A stretch of DNA of 64,000 nt from Phycisphaerales bacterium (GCA_003171335.1 PMYD01000010.1:1-64000), one strand, 5' to 3'. Counted from the stretch's first letter, positions 9,398 through 21,000 are shown. The notes: generated by a model from the sequence alone, not told the origin. Made by a program: numbers and translations.

Positions 9398-11051
9398 AGC
9401 TCGTCACATCCTGGCGGTGGCCATCCTGGTGGTCGTCAGTGCTCTGGCGCACGTGCACGCGGCCTGCCAGCGACAACTGGCCGATGAGCAGGTCGGCGTC
9501 CTGGTCAATATGCTGCGCTCGACGAACCGGCAATTGTACCAGCGGGACGCGATTTTCGGCGACAGTGGCCTGTGGCGCTTTCGCACCCCCGTGTGGGAGT
9601 GGTACCTGCGCGAGTCGTACCGTACCGGCGGGTCCCAATCGCCGGTCAAGGCTTTGGCGAACCTGTCCGGACCCCTGACGCTCATCTACCTGCTGGGCAT
9701 GTACGGTCTGCTGTATCGGCAATGCCGCTCCTGGTCCATCGCCTGTTACGTCGCAGTGCTTTCCACCGCGGTGGTGCCCGTGGCCGGCGATGGCTGGGGT
9801 CTGGGGCCGCTCAGGAGCATCACCGCCGACACGGTGTACCTGGCGTTTGTGCCGTGGCTGGTCTGGGGATTGGTGACAACGCTCGGATCGCCCAACGTGC
9901 TGTGGGTCTTCCTGGCGGCGGGGTTGCTGGCGAATATTCACGCGGTCACCGCCATGAATTTCGGCCTGGTGGCCGCGGGGGCGATTCTGGTGCACGGTCA
10001 TTTCAGCCGGCCAAGCTGGCTCACGGCGGCCGGGGGTCTATTCTGTACGTTGGCCGGGGCCAGCCCGTTTCTGGCGTATTACCTGGTGCAGCGGGCCGCC
10101 TTCGCCGCCGATGCCGCGGCCTCATGGTCGGCGGCCGACATCGCGTTAGGCCCGGCCGGGCTGGCGGTACTTCTGCCCGATGTGCTGGCGGCGCTGCTGA
10201 CGATGCCGACGCTGGGCTACCTGCTGGCCCTGTCGTTGCCGGCCGCCGGGGCGATTCTGCTGCCCGGCCGCCTGGCGGTCAAAGATGCCCGGCTGTGGGT
10301 AGGCATGCTGGTGTCCGCGGCGATCGTGGGCCTGGGGCTGCACGGCGTGTGCCAATTGCTGGGCATGTTCCGCGATCAGCCGCCCCCCGTGGCCGACTTC
10401 ATCCATGCGTTGCGTTTCCTTATGTTGCCGCTGTACGTGCTGCTGGCCGAAGCCATCGTGCAGCTTACCCGCTTGGGTCTGCCGCGAAGGGCCCTGCGCG
10501 TGACGTTGGCGGCGGTGCTGGCCGTGTGGCTCGTGCCGGCCGATAATCTCGTCGCCGCCCGGCAGTGGGTGGACCGCACCGCCACCGGCATCATGCGCGA
10601 GCAGGAGCGCTCCGAGCCCATGCGCCGCCGGCTCATCGAGCCCGACCGGGGCAGGGAACTGGCGGCGATTGGCGACTATTTGTGGCACAACACGCCCATC
10701 GACACGGTGATTATTTGCGATCAGGGCCGGCTGCGGCTGTGGTCGCGGCGGGCGCTGGTCGTGTGCGGCGACGATGTGAAGTACCTGTATTACCTGGCGC
10801 CGCGGCGCCTGGCGACCTGGGCCGCCGTTGGGGCCGAGCAGGAGGAGGCATTGAGCCCCAAGTCCGGCGGACCCTGCGACCCGCGCGGTCTGGAACGATT
10901 CGCCCGGCGGCACGGCGCCGAGTTTGCCGTGGTCCCCGCCGAGAAGGCCTTCGCCGCGGTCAACGCGCCGCGCTGGACCGAGCTGGAGAACGCCGCGTGG
11001 GGCGCGCAGTGGAAGCTGTATCAGCTCGCCGACAGGCCGGCGGGAAAGTAA
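9381..11051 (+). CDS. multi-pass membrane protein of unknown function (DUF6798-like)
   Basis: multiple hydrophobic helices; PVAGDGWGLGPLRSITADTVYLAFVPWL region. Confidence 0.55.
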   Translation: MRPVPKARHILAVAILVVVSALAHVHAACQRQLADEQVGVLVNMLRSTNRQLYQRDAIFGDSGLWRFRTPVWEWYLRESYRTGGSQSPVKALANLSGPLTLIYLLGMYGLLYRQCRSWSIACYVAVLSTAVVPVAGDGWGLGPLRSITADTVYLAFVPWLVWGLVTTLGSPNVLWVFLAAGLLANIHAVTAMNFGLVAAGAILVHGHFSRPSWLTAAGGLFCTLAGASPFLAYYLVQRAAFAADAAASWSAADIALGPAGLAVLLPDVLAALLTMPTLGYLLALSLPAAGAILLPGRLAVKDARLWVGMLVSAAIVGLGLHGVCQLLGMFRDQPPPVADFIHALRFLMLPLYVLLAEAIVQLTRLGLPRRALRVTLAAVLAVWLVPADNLVAARQWVDRTATGIMREQERSEPMRRRLIEPDRGRELAAIGDYLWHNTPIDTVIICDQGRLRLWSRRALVVCGDDVKYLYYLAPRRLATWAAVGAEQEEALSPKSGGPCDPRGLERFARRHGAEFAVVPAEKAFAAVNAPRWTELENAAWGAQWKLYQLADRPAGK

Positions 11052-11222
11052 GCCAGAAACTCCTCACGTCGACCTTCGTCTTCTTGCGGATATTCGCGAT
11101 CCGCGTCTTCCGGCTTCCTGGGCGACCTTTGACTGCCGGTCGGCGGCCGGATAGACTCGCGCGACCTTTCGCCGCCCGGGCGCTTGTCCGCGGCCGGCGG
11201 CGAACTTCACGAGGAGAGATCG

Positions 11223-13445
11223 GTGGACTCCAAGACAACAACGCTGCTGCCCCAGCCGTGGCAGGTGCACGAGAAGCGCGGCCGGCTGACACTGAATTCC
11301 ATCAAGCAACTGGCCTTTGTGGATGTTTTCGACCGCACGGTTTTCGCCACGGCCTGCTTCTTGCGGGATGAGCTGATGGCGCGCTGCGCGCACAGCGTCG
11401 AGGTCGAGCCGGTCGCCTCCAAGGCCGCTGCCGGCACCGTGCGGCTGGGGCTCCTGGATGATCCGGCGATGCGCGCGGCACTGCCGGCCTCGCTGAAGCG
11501 GACGTGGGCAAAGGACCTGGGGCCGGAAGGCTATGTGCTGCTGGTGACGCCTGCCGGCGCCACCATCGCCGGGGCCGATGGCGCGGGATTGTTCTGGGGC
11601 GTGCAGACGTTCCTGCAACTGCTGGAGCGACAAGGCGGCCTCTGGTCGGCCGACTGCGTGGAGATCCTCGATCGGCCGCGACACCCCTTCCGCGCGGTGC
11701 ACCTGTACCTGCCGCCGCGGAGTGAAATCGAGCACCTCAAGCGGCTGATGGGGTATCTGGCCAGCCTTAAGATTAACACGGTCATCCTGGAGCTGGCCGG
11801 GGCGCTGGAACTGAAGCGGCATCCCGAAATTAACCGCGCCTTTCGCGACTTCTGCCAGGTCGGGCGCGACAACGCCTACGGCCCCAATCCGGGCATCTCG
11901 CTGTACCACCCGCTGCACGGCTGCTACGGCAACTCCACGCATACCGAGCAGGGCGGCTTCTCCTGGATCACGCAGGACGACATGCGCGAAATCCTCCGCA
12001 CCGCCCGGCAGCACCATCTCCAGGTGATTCCCGAAGTGCAGTCGCTGAGCCACTCGTACTGGCTGCTGATGGCCCATCCCGATGTGGCCGAGCGGCAGGG
12101 CGAGCCGTTCCCGGCGGCATACTGTCCCTCCAACCCGCGGACGTACGAACTGCTGTTCGACTGCATCGACGAGGTGCTGGAGGTGATGGAGAGCCCGTGG
12201 GTGATGATCGGGCACGACGAGTGGTACCACTATGGCATCTGCCCGCGCTGCCGCAACCGCGAGGGGGCGGACCTGCTCAGCGACGATGTGAACAAGCTGC
12301 ACGCCCACCTCAAGAGCCGGGGCGTCAAGTGCATGATGTGGTGCGACCTGCTGCTGGACCCGGCGCAGGTGAAGGTGAAAACCACCCGCGACCCCGTCAC
12401 GGGCGATGTGCCGTATGGCGCCGCCGAGCGCATCTTCACCGATGACGCCGGCGGCCGGTACGTTCGCAAGTCGCTGGTCGGGGCCATCGATCGCGTCGGT
12501 GATGACATCCTCATGGCCGACTGGCAATACATGATGACCCCTGACACGCAAGACTATCTTGCCAAGCACGGCAAATCCGTCGTGTTCGGCAATTTCAGCT
12601 CCTCCTTCTTCGACAAGAACGCCCGCCGGCTGGGCGCCCCCAATGTCAAGGGCGGCATCTACTCGACGTGGTTCGAAAACTCCCAGATGGCCATAGCGGC
12701 GGTAAACTGGACGCAGCAGGTGGTCCCTGCCGCCGACATGTTCTGGACCTGGCAATGGCGGCCGGGCAAGCTGTCCGACCGGCGGGAGGTGTACGACGCC
12801 TTCTGGTCGGCCAACCGCGACCGGCTGTACGATTCGACCCGGAGGCTGGTCAGCCGCGACCCGACAATCCGGATCCGCCCGGTGCCGCTGGACCTTTCCA
12901 AGGCCCAGCGTGCCGCTGCCGCTCCCGCCGTCTCCGCGCCGGCGGCCCTGGTCATCCAGCAGGTGGATGGCCCGGTGCCGGTGAAGGTCTCGCGCACGCC
13001 GCTGGTGCTGACAGGCTCGCCGGCGGATCAGATCATCCTGCCCATCGGCAGGCAGCTTCGCGGCATCGCGTTTTTGCTGCGGTGGGTGCCCGGCGAGAAG
13101 AAGATCGACGGTCAGCCCATCTACAACTGGGCCCGGTACGACGAGTTTTACAGCTCGCGCGAGGTGGGCCGCTGCCGCGTGGAGACCAACCTGGTGCCCA
13201 CCAGCCCGTACCGCAAGGAAGTGAAGGGTTACTTCAACTTCGTCCTGGGCCTCCACGTGGGCCGGCCCGGCGGGGCGGCCGGTTTTGCCGACCGCATTCG
13301 CATCGCGGGCCAGGAAGACCTGTTCCTCTACGAGTGGCGCCACCACAACCCCGATCATTACCGCATCGAGCGGCTGGTTTTCGAGGCGGGCAGGAGCGGG
13401 CTTGATGGACAGTTGGTCATCTACGGAGCAAGTTTGATTCTGTAA
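11223..13445 (+). CDS. glycoside hydrolase family 20-like (beta-N-acetylhexosaminidase-like)
   Basis: GLFWGVQTFLQLL..PRHPFRAVHLYLPPRSEIEHLKRLMGYLASLKINTVILEL; IGHDEWYHYGICPRC; GTG start after gaggagag. Confidence 0.7.
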   Translation: MDSKTTTLLPQPWQVHEKRGRLTLNSIKQLAFVDVFDRTVFATACFLRDELMARCAHSVEVEPVASKAAAGTVRLGLLDDPAMRAALPASLKRTWAKDLGPEGYVLLVTPAGATIAGADGAGLFWGVQTFLQLLERQGGLWSADCVEILDRPRHPFRAVHLYLPPRSEIEHLKRLMGYLASLKINTVILELAGALELKRHPEINRAFRDFCQVGRDNAYGPNPGISLYHPLHGCYGNSTHTEQGGFSWITQDDMREILRTARQHHLQVIPEVQSLSHSYWLLMAHPDVAERQGEPFPAAYCPSNPRTYELLFDCIDEVLEVMESPWVMIGHDEWYHYGICPRCRNREGADLLSDDVNKLHAHLKSRGVKCMMWCDLLLDPAQVKVKTTRDPVTGDVPYGAAERIFTDDAGGRYVRKSLVGAIDRVGDDILMADWQYMMTPDTQDYLAKHGKSVVFGNFSSSFFDKNARRLGAPNVKGGIYSTWFENSQMAIAAVNWTQQVVPAADMFWTWQWRPGKLSDRREVYDAFWSANRDRLYDSTRRLVSRDPTIRIRPVPLDLSKAQRAAAAPAVSAPAALVIQQVDGPVPVKVSRTPLVLTGSPADQIILPIGRQLRGIAFLLRWVPGEKKIDGQPIYNWARYDEFYSSREVGRCRVETNLVPTSPYRKEVKGYFNFVLGLHVGRPGGAAGFADRIRIAGQEDLFLYEWRHHNPDHYRIERLVFEAGRSGLDGQLVIYGASLIL

Positions 13446-13462
13446 GAGTCGTGAGTACTGGA

Positions 13463-14647
13463 ATGGCTGGGAAAGAACTAATCGATCGATTCCAAGAAAC
13501 CTTCGGTCGCGGGGCCGGCCCGCTTGCCGTTCGCGCGCCCGGCCGGGTGAATCTCATCGGCGAGCACACCGACTACAACGATGGGTTCGTGCTGCCAATC
13601 GCCATCGAAAAAGAGATTCTCGCCCTGGTGCGGCCGCGCGATGACCGCCAGGTGATCATTCATTCCACCGCACAGGACCGCCCGGTGCGCTTCAGTCTCG
13701 ACGAGATTCTCGCCCCCGCCGGGCCCGCCTGGGGCAACTACTGCCGGGGCGTGGCCGCGGGGCTTAAAGAGCGGGGCGAAAAGCTCGTGGGCGCGGAGAT
13801 CCTGCTCGATAGCACGATCCCCGGCGGCGCGGGCCTGTCCAGCTCGGCGGCGCTGGAGGTAGCGACGGCCCTGGCGCTCCAGGCGGCCGCCGGCACCCTC
13901 GGCCTCGTGCCCGCCGGCGAGCTGGCCCGGCTATGCCAGATGGCCGAGCATGTTTTTGCCGGCGCGCCCGTGGGCATCATGGACCAGTCCATCTGCATCA
14001 TGGGTCAGGCCGGCCACGCGCTGCTGCTGGACTGCCGCAGCGGCCAGGTTCGCCACGTGCCCTTCAATGACCCCCACCTGGTGCTGCTGGTGTGCGACAC
14101 CCAGGTCCGCCACGCCATCAACGACGGCGGCTACGCCAGCCGGCGCAGCCAATGCGAATCGGCGGCGGCCAAGATGGGCGTGCCGTCGCTGCGCGAGGCT
14201 ACCCTGGAGATGGCCGCGCGCTGCACCGGCCTGACGACCACCGAGCGCCAGCGCGTCCGCCACGTGGTGGGAGAAATCGCCCGCACGCTGGACGCCTCCG
14301 CCGCTCTGCAGGCCGGCGACTATGCCGCCTTCGGCCACCTCATGGTCGCCAGCCACCACTCGCTGCGCGATGACTACCACGTCAGTTGCGAGGAGTTGGA
14401 CACGGTGGTCGAAAGCGCCTTGGCCCAGAAAGGCGTGTACGGCGCGCGGATGACCGGCGGCGGCTTTGGCGGCTCGGCCATCGTCCTGGTGGCCGTCGAT
14501 CAGGCCGCGGCGGTGACGGCCGCCATCGCCGCCGACTTTTCCCGCCGCTTCGGCTGGCCCTGCCCGATCTTTTCTACCACGGCCGCCGCGGGGGCGGGCC
14601 TCGTTGAGGCCGGAGACTCCGGCCATCGCTTGCCATCTTCTTTTTAA
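13463..14647 (+). CDS. galK: galactokinase
   Basis: RAPGRVNLIGEHTDYNDGFVLPIAIE, GGAGLSSSAALEVA, GARMTGGGFGGSAIVLV. Confidence 0.93.
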   Translation: MAGKELIDRFQETFGRGAGPLAVRAPGRVNLIGEHTDYNDGFVLPIAIEKEILALVRPRDDRQVIIHSTAQDRPVRFSLDEILAPAGPAWGNYCRGVAAGLKERGEKLVGAEILLDSTIPGGAGLSSSAALEVATALALQAAAGTLGLVPAGELARLCQMAEHVFAGAPVGIMDQSICIMGQAGHALLLDCRSGQVRHVPFNDPHLVLLVCDTQVRHAINDGGYASRRSQCESAAAKMGVPSLREATLEMAARCTGLTTTERQRVRHVVGEIARTLDASAALQAGDYAAFGHLMVASHHSLRDDYHVSCEELDTVVESALAQKGVYGARMTGGGFGGSAIVLVAVDQAAAVTAAIAADFSRRFGWPCPIFSTTAAAGAGLVEAGDSGHRLPSSF

Positions 14648-14664
14648 AGCCGCGCTACTCTAGA

Positions 14665-15474
14665 ATGCCCGCCATGACCGTGATCGACTTTCACACGCAT
14701 GCGTTTCCGGATTCGCTGGCCGCGCGGGCCATCGCGCACCTGGAGAGCGAGGCCAACCACATCTGGAAGGCCAAGCTGGACGGGCGCATCTCGTCCCTGG
14801 TGGCCTCCATGGATGCCGCCGGCGTGGATCGCTCGATCGTCTGCCCCATCGCCACCAAGCCCGAGCATTTCGAGGGCATTCTCAAGTGGTGCCTGGCCAT
14901 CCGCTCTGACCGCATCGTGCCCCTGGCGAGCGTTCACCCGGCGGCGGCGGATGTGGCCGGCCAGCTCGCCCAGATCGCCGAAGCGGGACTGGCCGGCATC
15001 AAGCTTCACCCGATGTACCAGGATTTCGACCTCGACGATCTGCGGCTGGATCCACTCTACGCCGCCGCCACGCGCCACAAGCTGCTGGTGGTGGTGCATT
15101 GCGGGCACGACATCGCCTATTTCGGCAGCACGCAGGGTCATCCGCATCGCCTGGCGGCCGTGCACCGCAAGTACCCCGAGTTGATGCTCGTGGCCACGCA
15201 CCTGGGCGGGTTTCGGGTCTGGGATGAGGTCCGCCGCCACTTGCTGGGCACGGGCATGTGGATGGAGACCTCCTTCACGCTCGGGTGGATGCCGGAGCAG
15301 GATGTGCTGGACATCATCCGCCGCCATGGCCCCGAGCACATCCTTTTCGGCACGGACAGTCCCTGGGCCGACCAGGCCGCTGAAATCGCCCGACTGCGGG
15401 CGCTGCCGATCTCCGAAGAGGAGAAGGTGGCGATCCTGGGCGGCAACGCCCTGCGGGCGCTGAATGGTTCTTGA
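14665..15474 (+). CDS. amidohydrolase_2 family metal-dependent hydrolase
   Basis: VIDFHTHAFPDSLAARAIAHL, GIKLHPMYQDFD, HILFGTDSPWADQ. Confidence 0.85.
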   Translation: MPAMTVIDFHTHAFPDSLAARAIAHLESEANHIWKAKLDGRISSLVASMDAAGVDRSIVCPIATKPEHFEGILKWCLAIRSDRIVPLASVHPAAADVAGQLAQIAEAGLAGIKLHPMYQDFDLDDLRLDPLYAAATRHKLLVVVHCGHDIAYFGSTQGHPHRLAAVHRKYPELMLVATHLGGFRVWDEVRRHLLGTGMWMETSFTLGWMPEQDVLDIIRRHGPEHILFGTDSPWADQAAEIARLRALPISEEEKVAILGGNALRALNGS

Positions 15475-15536
15475 TCCGAAGTACACGCGGGGGTCTGTTT
15501 CCCCTGCGCGCCCTGTGAGCTGTGGAAAGGCGCGAA

Positions 15537-16103
15537 ATGACCATCGTGGGACACGCCCTGACCGGCATGGCGATCGCCGTGGCCCTCGCGCCGCGAAGGC
15601 TGGGCGCGGCGGGCTGGGCGGCCGTCCTGGCGGTTGGCGTGCTGGCGGGCAACATGCCCGATGTGCCGCTGCCCTCCGGGGGCTACCAGCGGTACGAAAT
15701 CAGTCATAGCGTTTTCGTTTTCGCCGCCATCATGTTAGCACTGACGGGTGTTCTGTTGCTGTGGCCGCGAGGCAAGCTGGAATTCCGCGGCCGGCTGGCC
15801 GGCATGATCGCATTGGCCTGGATGAGCAACCTGGTGCTGGGCTGCTGCGATAAACCTGGTCGGGGCCTGCCCATCTTCTGGCCGTTTGCGTGGAAGCTGG
15901 CGCTGCCGCTGCGGTGGTTTCCAACGCTTCCTGATGGCGGGGGGCTGTGGGATCCGCGGATGCTTCAGGCGGCCCTGACGGATGTGGAGTTTTCCGGGCC
16001 GATCCTGCTTCTGGCCGTGGCCTGCCGGCTGCTCGGTGGATGGCGTGCCCGACGCGCCGCCGCCGGCAGCGCGCCCGAGCCGGCCGCGCCGCAGGTGCTA
16101 TGA
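15537..16103 (+). CDS. membrane-bound metal-dependent hydrolase-like protein (YdjM-like)
   Basis: MTIVGHALTGMAIAVALAPRRLG..AGNMPDVPL...HSVFVFAAIMLALTG. Confidence 0.6.
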   Translation: MTIVGHALTGMAIAVALAPRRLGAAGWAAVLAVGVLAGNMPDVPLPSGGYQRYEISHSVFVFAAIMLALTGVLLLWPRGKLEFRGRLAGMIALAWMSNLVLGCCDKPGRGLPIFWPFAWKLALPLRWFPTLPDGGGLWDPRMLQAALTDVEFSGPILLLAVACRLLGGWRARRAAAGSAPEPAAPQVL

Positions 16104-16113
16104 TTATGTCACC

Positions 16114-17169
16114 ATGCCCAATACCGCGGACAAATCTTCGCATCGTCTCAAGCGACTGATGCGGCTGTTGAAGGGCTCCAAGAGCCTGCTGGTCGTGATG
16201 CAGGACAACCCCGACCCGGACGCCATCGCCGCGGCCGCGGCCCTGCGCGAGCTGGCCAATGCGGCCGGCGTGACCTGCTCCATCGCCCACGGCGGCAATG
16301 TGGGCCGCGGCGAGAACCGGGCCCTGGTGAAATACCTGGGCGTAAACCTGCGGCCACTGAGCCCCACCGGCGCGAAGAAGTACGACCGCATCGCCCTGGT
16401 CGACACGCAGCCAGGCGCGGGCAATAATTCCCTGCCGGCCGAGATCGTGCCCGATATCGTGATCGATCACCACCCGATGCGCAGCGCGACGCGCCGGGCC
16501 CATTTCTTCGATGTCCGCAGCCGCTACGGCGCCGCCTCGTCCATCCTGTGGGAGTATCTCTGCCGCGCGGGCATCGTGCCCTCGGCGCCGCTGGCGACCG
16601 CACTGCTCTACGGCATTCGCTCCGACACGCAGGACCTGGGTCGGGCCTCCTGCCAGGCCGATGCCCAGGCCATCGGCCAGCTTTACGAGCTGGCCAATAA
16701 CCGCATGCTCGGCCACATCCAGATGGGCGAAGTCTCGCCGAACTATTTCCAGGCCATGTGGGACGCCTTGCACAACGCCCGCCTGTACGGGCGGTGCATC
16801 GTGAGCGACCTGGGCCGCGTGTACAACGCCGACATGATGGCCGAGATGGCCGACCTGCTGCTGCGGCACGAGGCCTCCGACTGGACGCTGAGTCTGGGGG
16901 CGGTCGATGGGCTGCTCTTCTTCTCCGTCCGCACCGACACGCCCGCCGGCCGCGCCGATCTGGTGGCCCGGCAAATCGCCGGCAGCCGCGGCGCCGGCGG
17001 CGGACATCCCGAATCCGGCGGCGGCCGCATCCCCCTGGCCAGCGATAGCGACGACTACCGCCGCCGCGAAGCCCGCGCCGCCACGCGACGGTTCCTCCGG
17101 GCTGTAGGTCAAAACAACAATTCGCGCGGTGTGCCGCTGGTCAGCGAGGCAAATAAGGAGAGGTCATGA
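16114..17169 (+). CDS. DHH/DHHA1 family phosphoesterase (NrnA-like)
   Basis: VVMQDNPDPDAIAAAAAL, ALVDTQPGAGN, DIVIDHHPM. Confidence 0.88.
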   Translation: MPNTADKSSHRLKRLMRLLKGSKSLLVVMQDNPDPDAIAAAAALRELANAAGVTCSIAHGGNVGRGENRALVKYLGVNLRPLSPTGAKKYDRIALVDTQPGAGNNSLPAEIVPDIVIDHHPMRSATRRAHFFDVRSRYGAASSILWEYLCRAGIVPSAPLATALLYGIRSDTQDLGRASCQADAQAIGQLYELANNRMLGHIQMGEVSPNYFQAMWDALHNARLYGRCIVSDLGRVYNADMMAEMADLLLRHEASDWTLSLGAVDGLLFFSVRTDTPAGRADLVARQIAGSRGAGGGHPESGGGRIPLASDSDDYRRREARAATRRFLRAVGQNNNSRGVPLVSEANKERS

Positions 17170-17181
17170 GGGGTTGCAAAT

Positions 17182-18048
17182 TCATATTGGCGGGGTTTGA
17201 TCTGATCTAGATATAGATGCCATGACTTTGTTGCTATGCTCTACAATGGCGGCTGCCCGCTCGACATTTTGTTTATCGGACTCAACACCGAGCATCATTT
17301 TCACCATTTCATCGAGAATTCCTGATTCAATCTCTTCAATAAGATAGGCAAATGAGCTGCTACCATATTGATTGATATAGTCGGCCTTTTGGGGAAGCGC
17401 GGCAGTGACAAGTTTTCTTATTTCATCTTCAGCGATGAGGTTTGCGTCCGGGTCGATTCTTTTCTTAGGAAACTCGCATTTAACCAAGGCGACAGAAAGG
17501 ATAGTTTTGTAAGCGACGAATAGCCCCCAGACAATCCGTGGAATAAACGGTCGAGCTTTATCGGCTGTAGTTGTTTGGAAACTCTTTAAGTCGAGATGGC
17601 CACCAATTGCAGCAAAAACGTCTCTAGTCTTTTGATCATATGCCGCCTGTTTAGCTACCTTATCATAGTTGAAACGCGCAAGGATCTCGGCTATAAACTT
17701 GGCCGGAGCTAATGTCATGACGCCAGACCATATCTGTTCGATTGCCTCTATTCGGCGTCCATCCAGGGCTGCTTGTCTGCTGGCCAAAGCGGATATTGCC
17801 CCGCTGCGGAGTGCTTCAATCTGAACTTCTTTTGAAAGCAGATCGGCCTTAAACGACTCTAGTTTCTTGTCATATTCGTGCCGTACGCTAGCAGTTAACC
17901 TTGCGGAAATCATAGCCCGACAAAGCCAAAGAATGACACCAAACAAGGCAGTAATTGAAATAGATGGTATCCAGTCGCTAATTCTCATAAATAGCTCCGA
18001 AAGTAACTGTGCATTGTAGATTCGCAAAACGGCCAAATCGACTCTCAA
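17182..18048 (-). CDS. single-pass membrane/coiled-coil protein of unknown function
   Basis: hydrophobic N-terminal helix then HEYDKKLESFKADLLSKEVQIEALRSGAISALASRQAALDGRRIEAIEQIW; clearly lower GC than neighbours. Confidence 0.6.
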   Translation of the reverse strand: MRVDLAVLRIYNAQLLSELFMRISDWIPSISITALFGVILWLCRAMISARLTASVRHEYDKKLESFKADLLSKEVQIEALRSGAISALASRQAALDGRRIEAIEQIWSGVMTLAPAKFIAEILARFNYDKVAKQAAYDQKTRDVFAAIGGHLDLKSFQTTTADKARPFIPRIVWGLFVAYKTILSVALVKCEFPKKRIDPDANLIAEDEIRKLVTAALPQKADYINQYGSSSFAYLIEEIESGILDEMVKMMLGVESDKQNVERAAAIVEHSNKVMASISRSDQTPPI

Positions 18049-18082
18049 GTAATCTTACCCGTTTCCTCTAGGGATTCATATC

Positions 18083-21000
18083 CTAATGTTCTTCATCGGG
18101 ACATGTCGAAGGCCACACCCGCTGTTCCAACGCCCGGTAGTGGGTCTTTCCAGTCCCCAGTAATGGCAGGGCCTCGACGCGGATAACCTGCTGGAGGCTG
18201 TAGAGCGGCGAGAGGCCCGCCTGGCGGAGGGCGGCGTTGGCCTGATCCAGCGGGATCTCCTTCGTGGTCACCAGGACGATCTGGGGGTGGCCCTCCGTCG
18301 TCGGGTCGGCCACGACGGCCAGCGTGGGGATATCGCTTTGGGCATCGCCGTACCTTTCGGCCAGCGCGGCCTCGATGGCGGGTAGCGAGATCAGTTCGCC
18401 GCCGCGCTTGATGAAGCGCCGCCGGCGGGCAATGAAACGCAGCGCACCGTCGGTATCGGGGCTGACAATGTCGCCGGTGGGGTACCAGCGCTTGCCCGCC
18501 AGGTCGACCCACGGCGGCAGCACATCCTCGCCCAGGTAGCCGCCGAAGACGCACGGCCCGCGGACCAGGAGTTCTCCTCGGCCGCCCGGTGCGGCCGGCT
18601 CGCCGGTCTGTTCATCGCGCAGCAGGATCTCGTACGACTCCAGTGGCCGGCCGATCGTGCCGGGCCGTGGGAAGCGCTGGTCGTTGAAGGTGATGATCGG
18701 CGAGCACTCGGTCACGCCGTAGCCCTCCAGCAGCGTCGCCTCGGGGCACGCGCTGGCCAGTGCGGTCGCCAGGGCCGGCGGGCAGGCCTCGGCGCCGCTG
18801 ATGATCAGCCGCAGCGACGCCAGCGGGCCAGCGGCGCCGGCCGGTGCGGGCATTTCGCCGCCAGCGCGCAGGATGCCGCGCAGGAACGTCGGCGTCGTGA
18901 TCAGCATTGTGGCGCGATACGCCTCAATCGTCTTGGCCAAGGTTGCCCCATCCGTCGGGCTGGGCGAGTAGACCACGCGGGCCCCCAGGCACGTGGCCAG
19001 CAGCATCGTTGCCGTCAGCCCGAAGGTGTGGAACGGCGGCAGCATGCCCAGCACCACGTCGTCCTCGCGCGGGATGTACCGCGTGAACGCGCCGGCGAGG
19101 TTCGTCAGCAGGTTGCGATGCGTCAGGGGCACCGCCTTGGGCTGGCCTTCCGAGCCGGAGGTGAAGAGGATCGCGGCCATTTCCGGTGCCCCCGCAGCAG
19201 CGCGCTCCAGGGCCTTCCACGAGAAGCGCGCCCGCGCGCCGGCCGCCAGGCGCGCCCGCAGAGATAGACCCGCCGCCAAGTCCTCCAGGAAGAGCAGCCG
19301 GCCGCGCAGAGCTTCCAGGCTCACGCCCTGGGCTTCCAGCCGGCCCAGCAATCGGCGGGAAGTCAGCACCGTCTGGACCTGGGCCGCAACCAACCCCGCC
19401 GCCAGCGCTCGGGAGCCGAGCGTCCAGTTGATCATGACCGGCGTCTTGCCTGCGAAGAGCGCCGACAAATACGTGATGTTGGCCGCCACCGAGGCAGGCA
19501 GCAGAATGCCCAGCCGGTCTTGCGCGATAGCGGCCAGTGGACCGCGCAGGGCGGCGACGGCGGCGACCACGTCCCGATACGTCCGCGTGCGCCCGACGGT
19601 TGAACGGCCCTGCGCCAGGGCATCGGCCATCGACGGCCGGCCGGGCCCGCGCCGCGCCTGGTGCAGGAACGCCTGGCAGATGTTCATGTCGGCCATGCCC
19701 GGCGGGCAGGCGGGGATGTGCGTGCGTGCGAACCAGCGCGGCGTCGGCGGCACGACCGCCGGCTCACGCGCCCCGGCCGCCTGGCCCCAGGCCGCCAGGA
19801 GCACGTCGACGACGGTTTTGAGGCCGTCGCCATCCAGCGGGCCCACGCCGAAGCGCTGCGTCAGCCACACCGCCAGGTCCGCCCGCCCCAGCGAGTCCAT
19901 ACCCAGGTCGCGGCCCAGCTCGTCGCTGTCGGACAGGTGGACGAGCTTGAGCACCTGGCACAGGTATTCCGTAACGGCCGTGCGCACGGCCGGCGGCACC
20001 TCCATGGCGGCGGTCGGCAGCGCGGCCGGTCGCGGCGGGGCGGGCTCACTTAGAAGGCGCGTGGGGCCGCCGAAAAGCCAATAGGGGACATACGTTCGCC
20101 GCTCCGCGCCCACGTTGAAATACGCCTCCAGGTAGCGGTTCAGCGCCCCGCGGTCGCCGCCGGGCGGCACATCGCTCGGCTCGGCTAGTTCGATCCGCAC
20201 CCGCCGCCGCGGGGCAAAGAACAGGCCGCTGGCCAGGAGCCCCAGCCCCCCGCGCCACAGCACCGCGGCCACGGAGGGTGCCCGGCCGGCCGCACGGCCA
20301 AAGCCGCTGCCCCACAGCCCGCGCGTGCGGATCAGCACCACCCGCGCCTCGGGCACCTCCTGGAGCAGCAGGTCCGCCGCCGCCGAACCGCCCAGGTCTT
20401 CGTAACGCGTCCGCAGGATGCCGCCGGCCGGATACAGCAGCAGGTTTTCGCCGTGCCGCAGCCCCTCGGCGCACTGCCGCAGGGCCTGCCGCACTTCCTG
20501 GGCCGCCGCAGCGCCTTCAACCGCCGGGTCGGGGATCACAATCACCCCCACGCGCCGGGCAAGTTGGCGGATCAGCGGCCGGTCGATCTGCGTGCGGTCG
20601 GCCAGCGAGCGGATGTGGAACGCCCCAAACAGCCGCGAGTACAGGATCACCGGGTCGATCAAAGCGGGGTGGTTGGCCAGAAATAGAATGCCGCGTCGGC
20701 CGCGCTGGGCAATCGCTTTCCTGCCGTAAACCTGCACGCGGTAGCGCAGCATCAGCAGCCCGCGAACCAGGGCCAGCCACACCCAGTCGCCCAGGCGGCT
20801 GCGCTGGCCCTGGAAATGGCGGATGATCAGGCAGCCGGCCAGGCAGATGCCGCCGGCGGCGGCCATCGCGCTGGCCGGCGGGAGAAGGGGGATCAGCGCC
20901 CACGACACCGGCCCTGACAGGCAGATGCCCACGAACGCGGCGAAATTGGCCGCGGCGATCATGCGCCCGCGCTGGCTGGCCGGCGGCCGGTTCTGAATGA

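Noticed and set aside
11064-13358. 764-aa minus-strand ORF
   Set aside because: Antisense to the GH20-like gene; translation lacks recognisable domains
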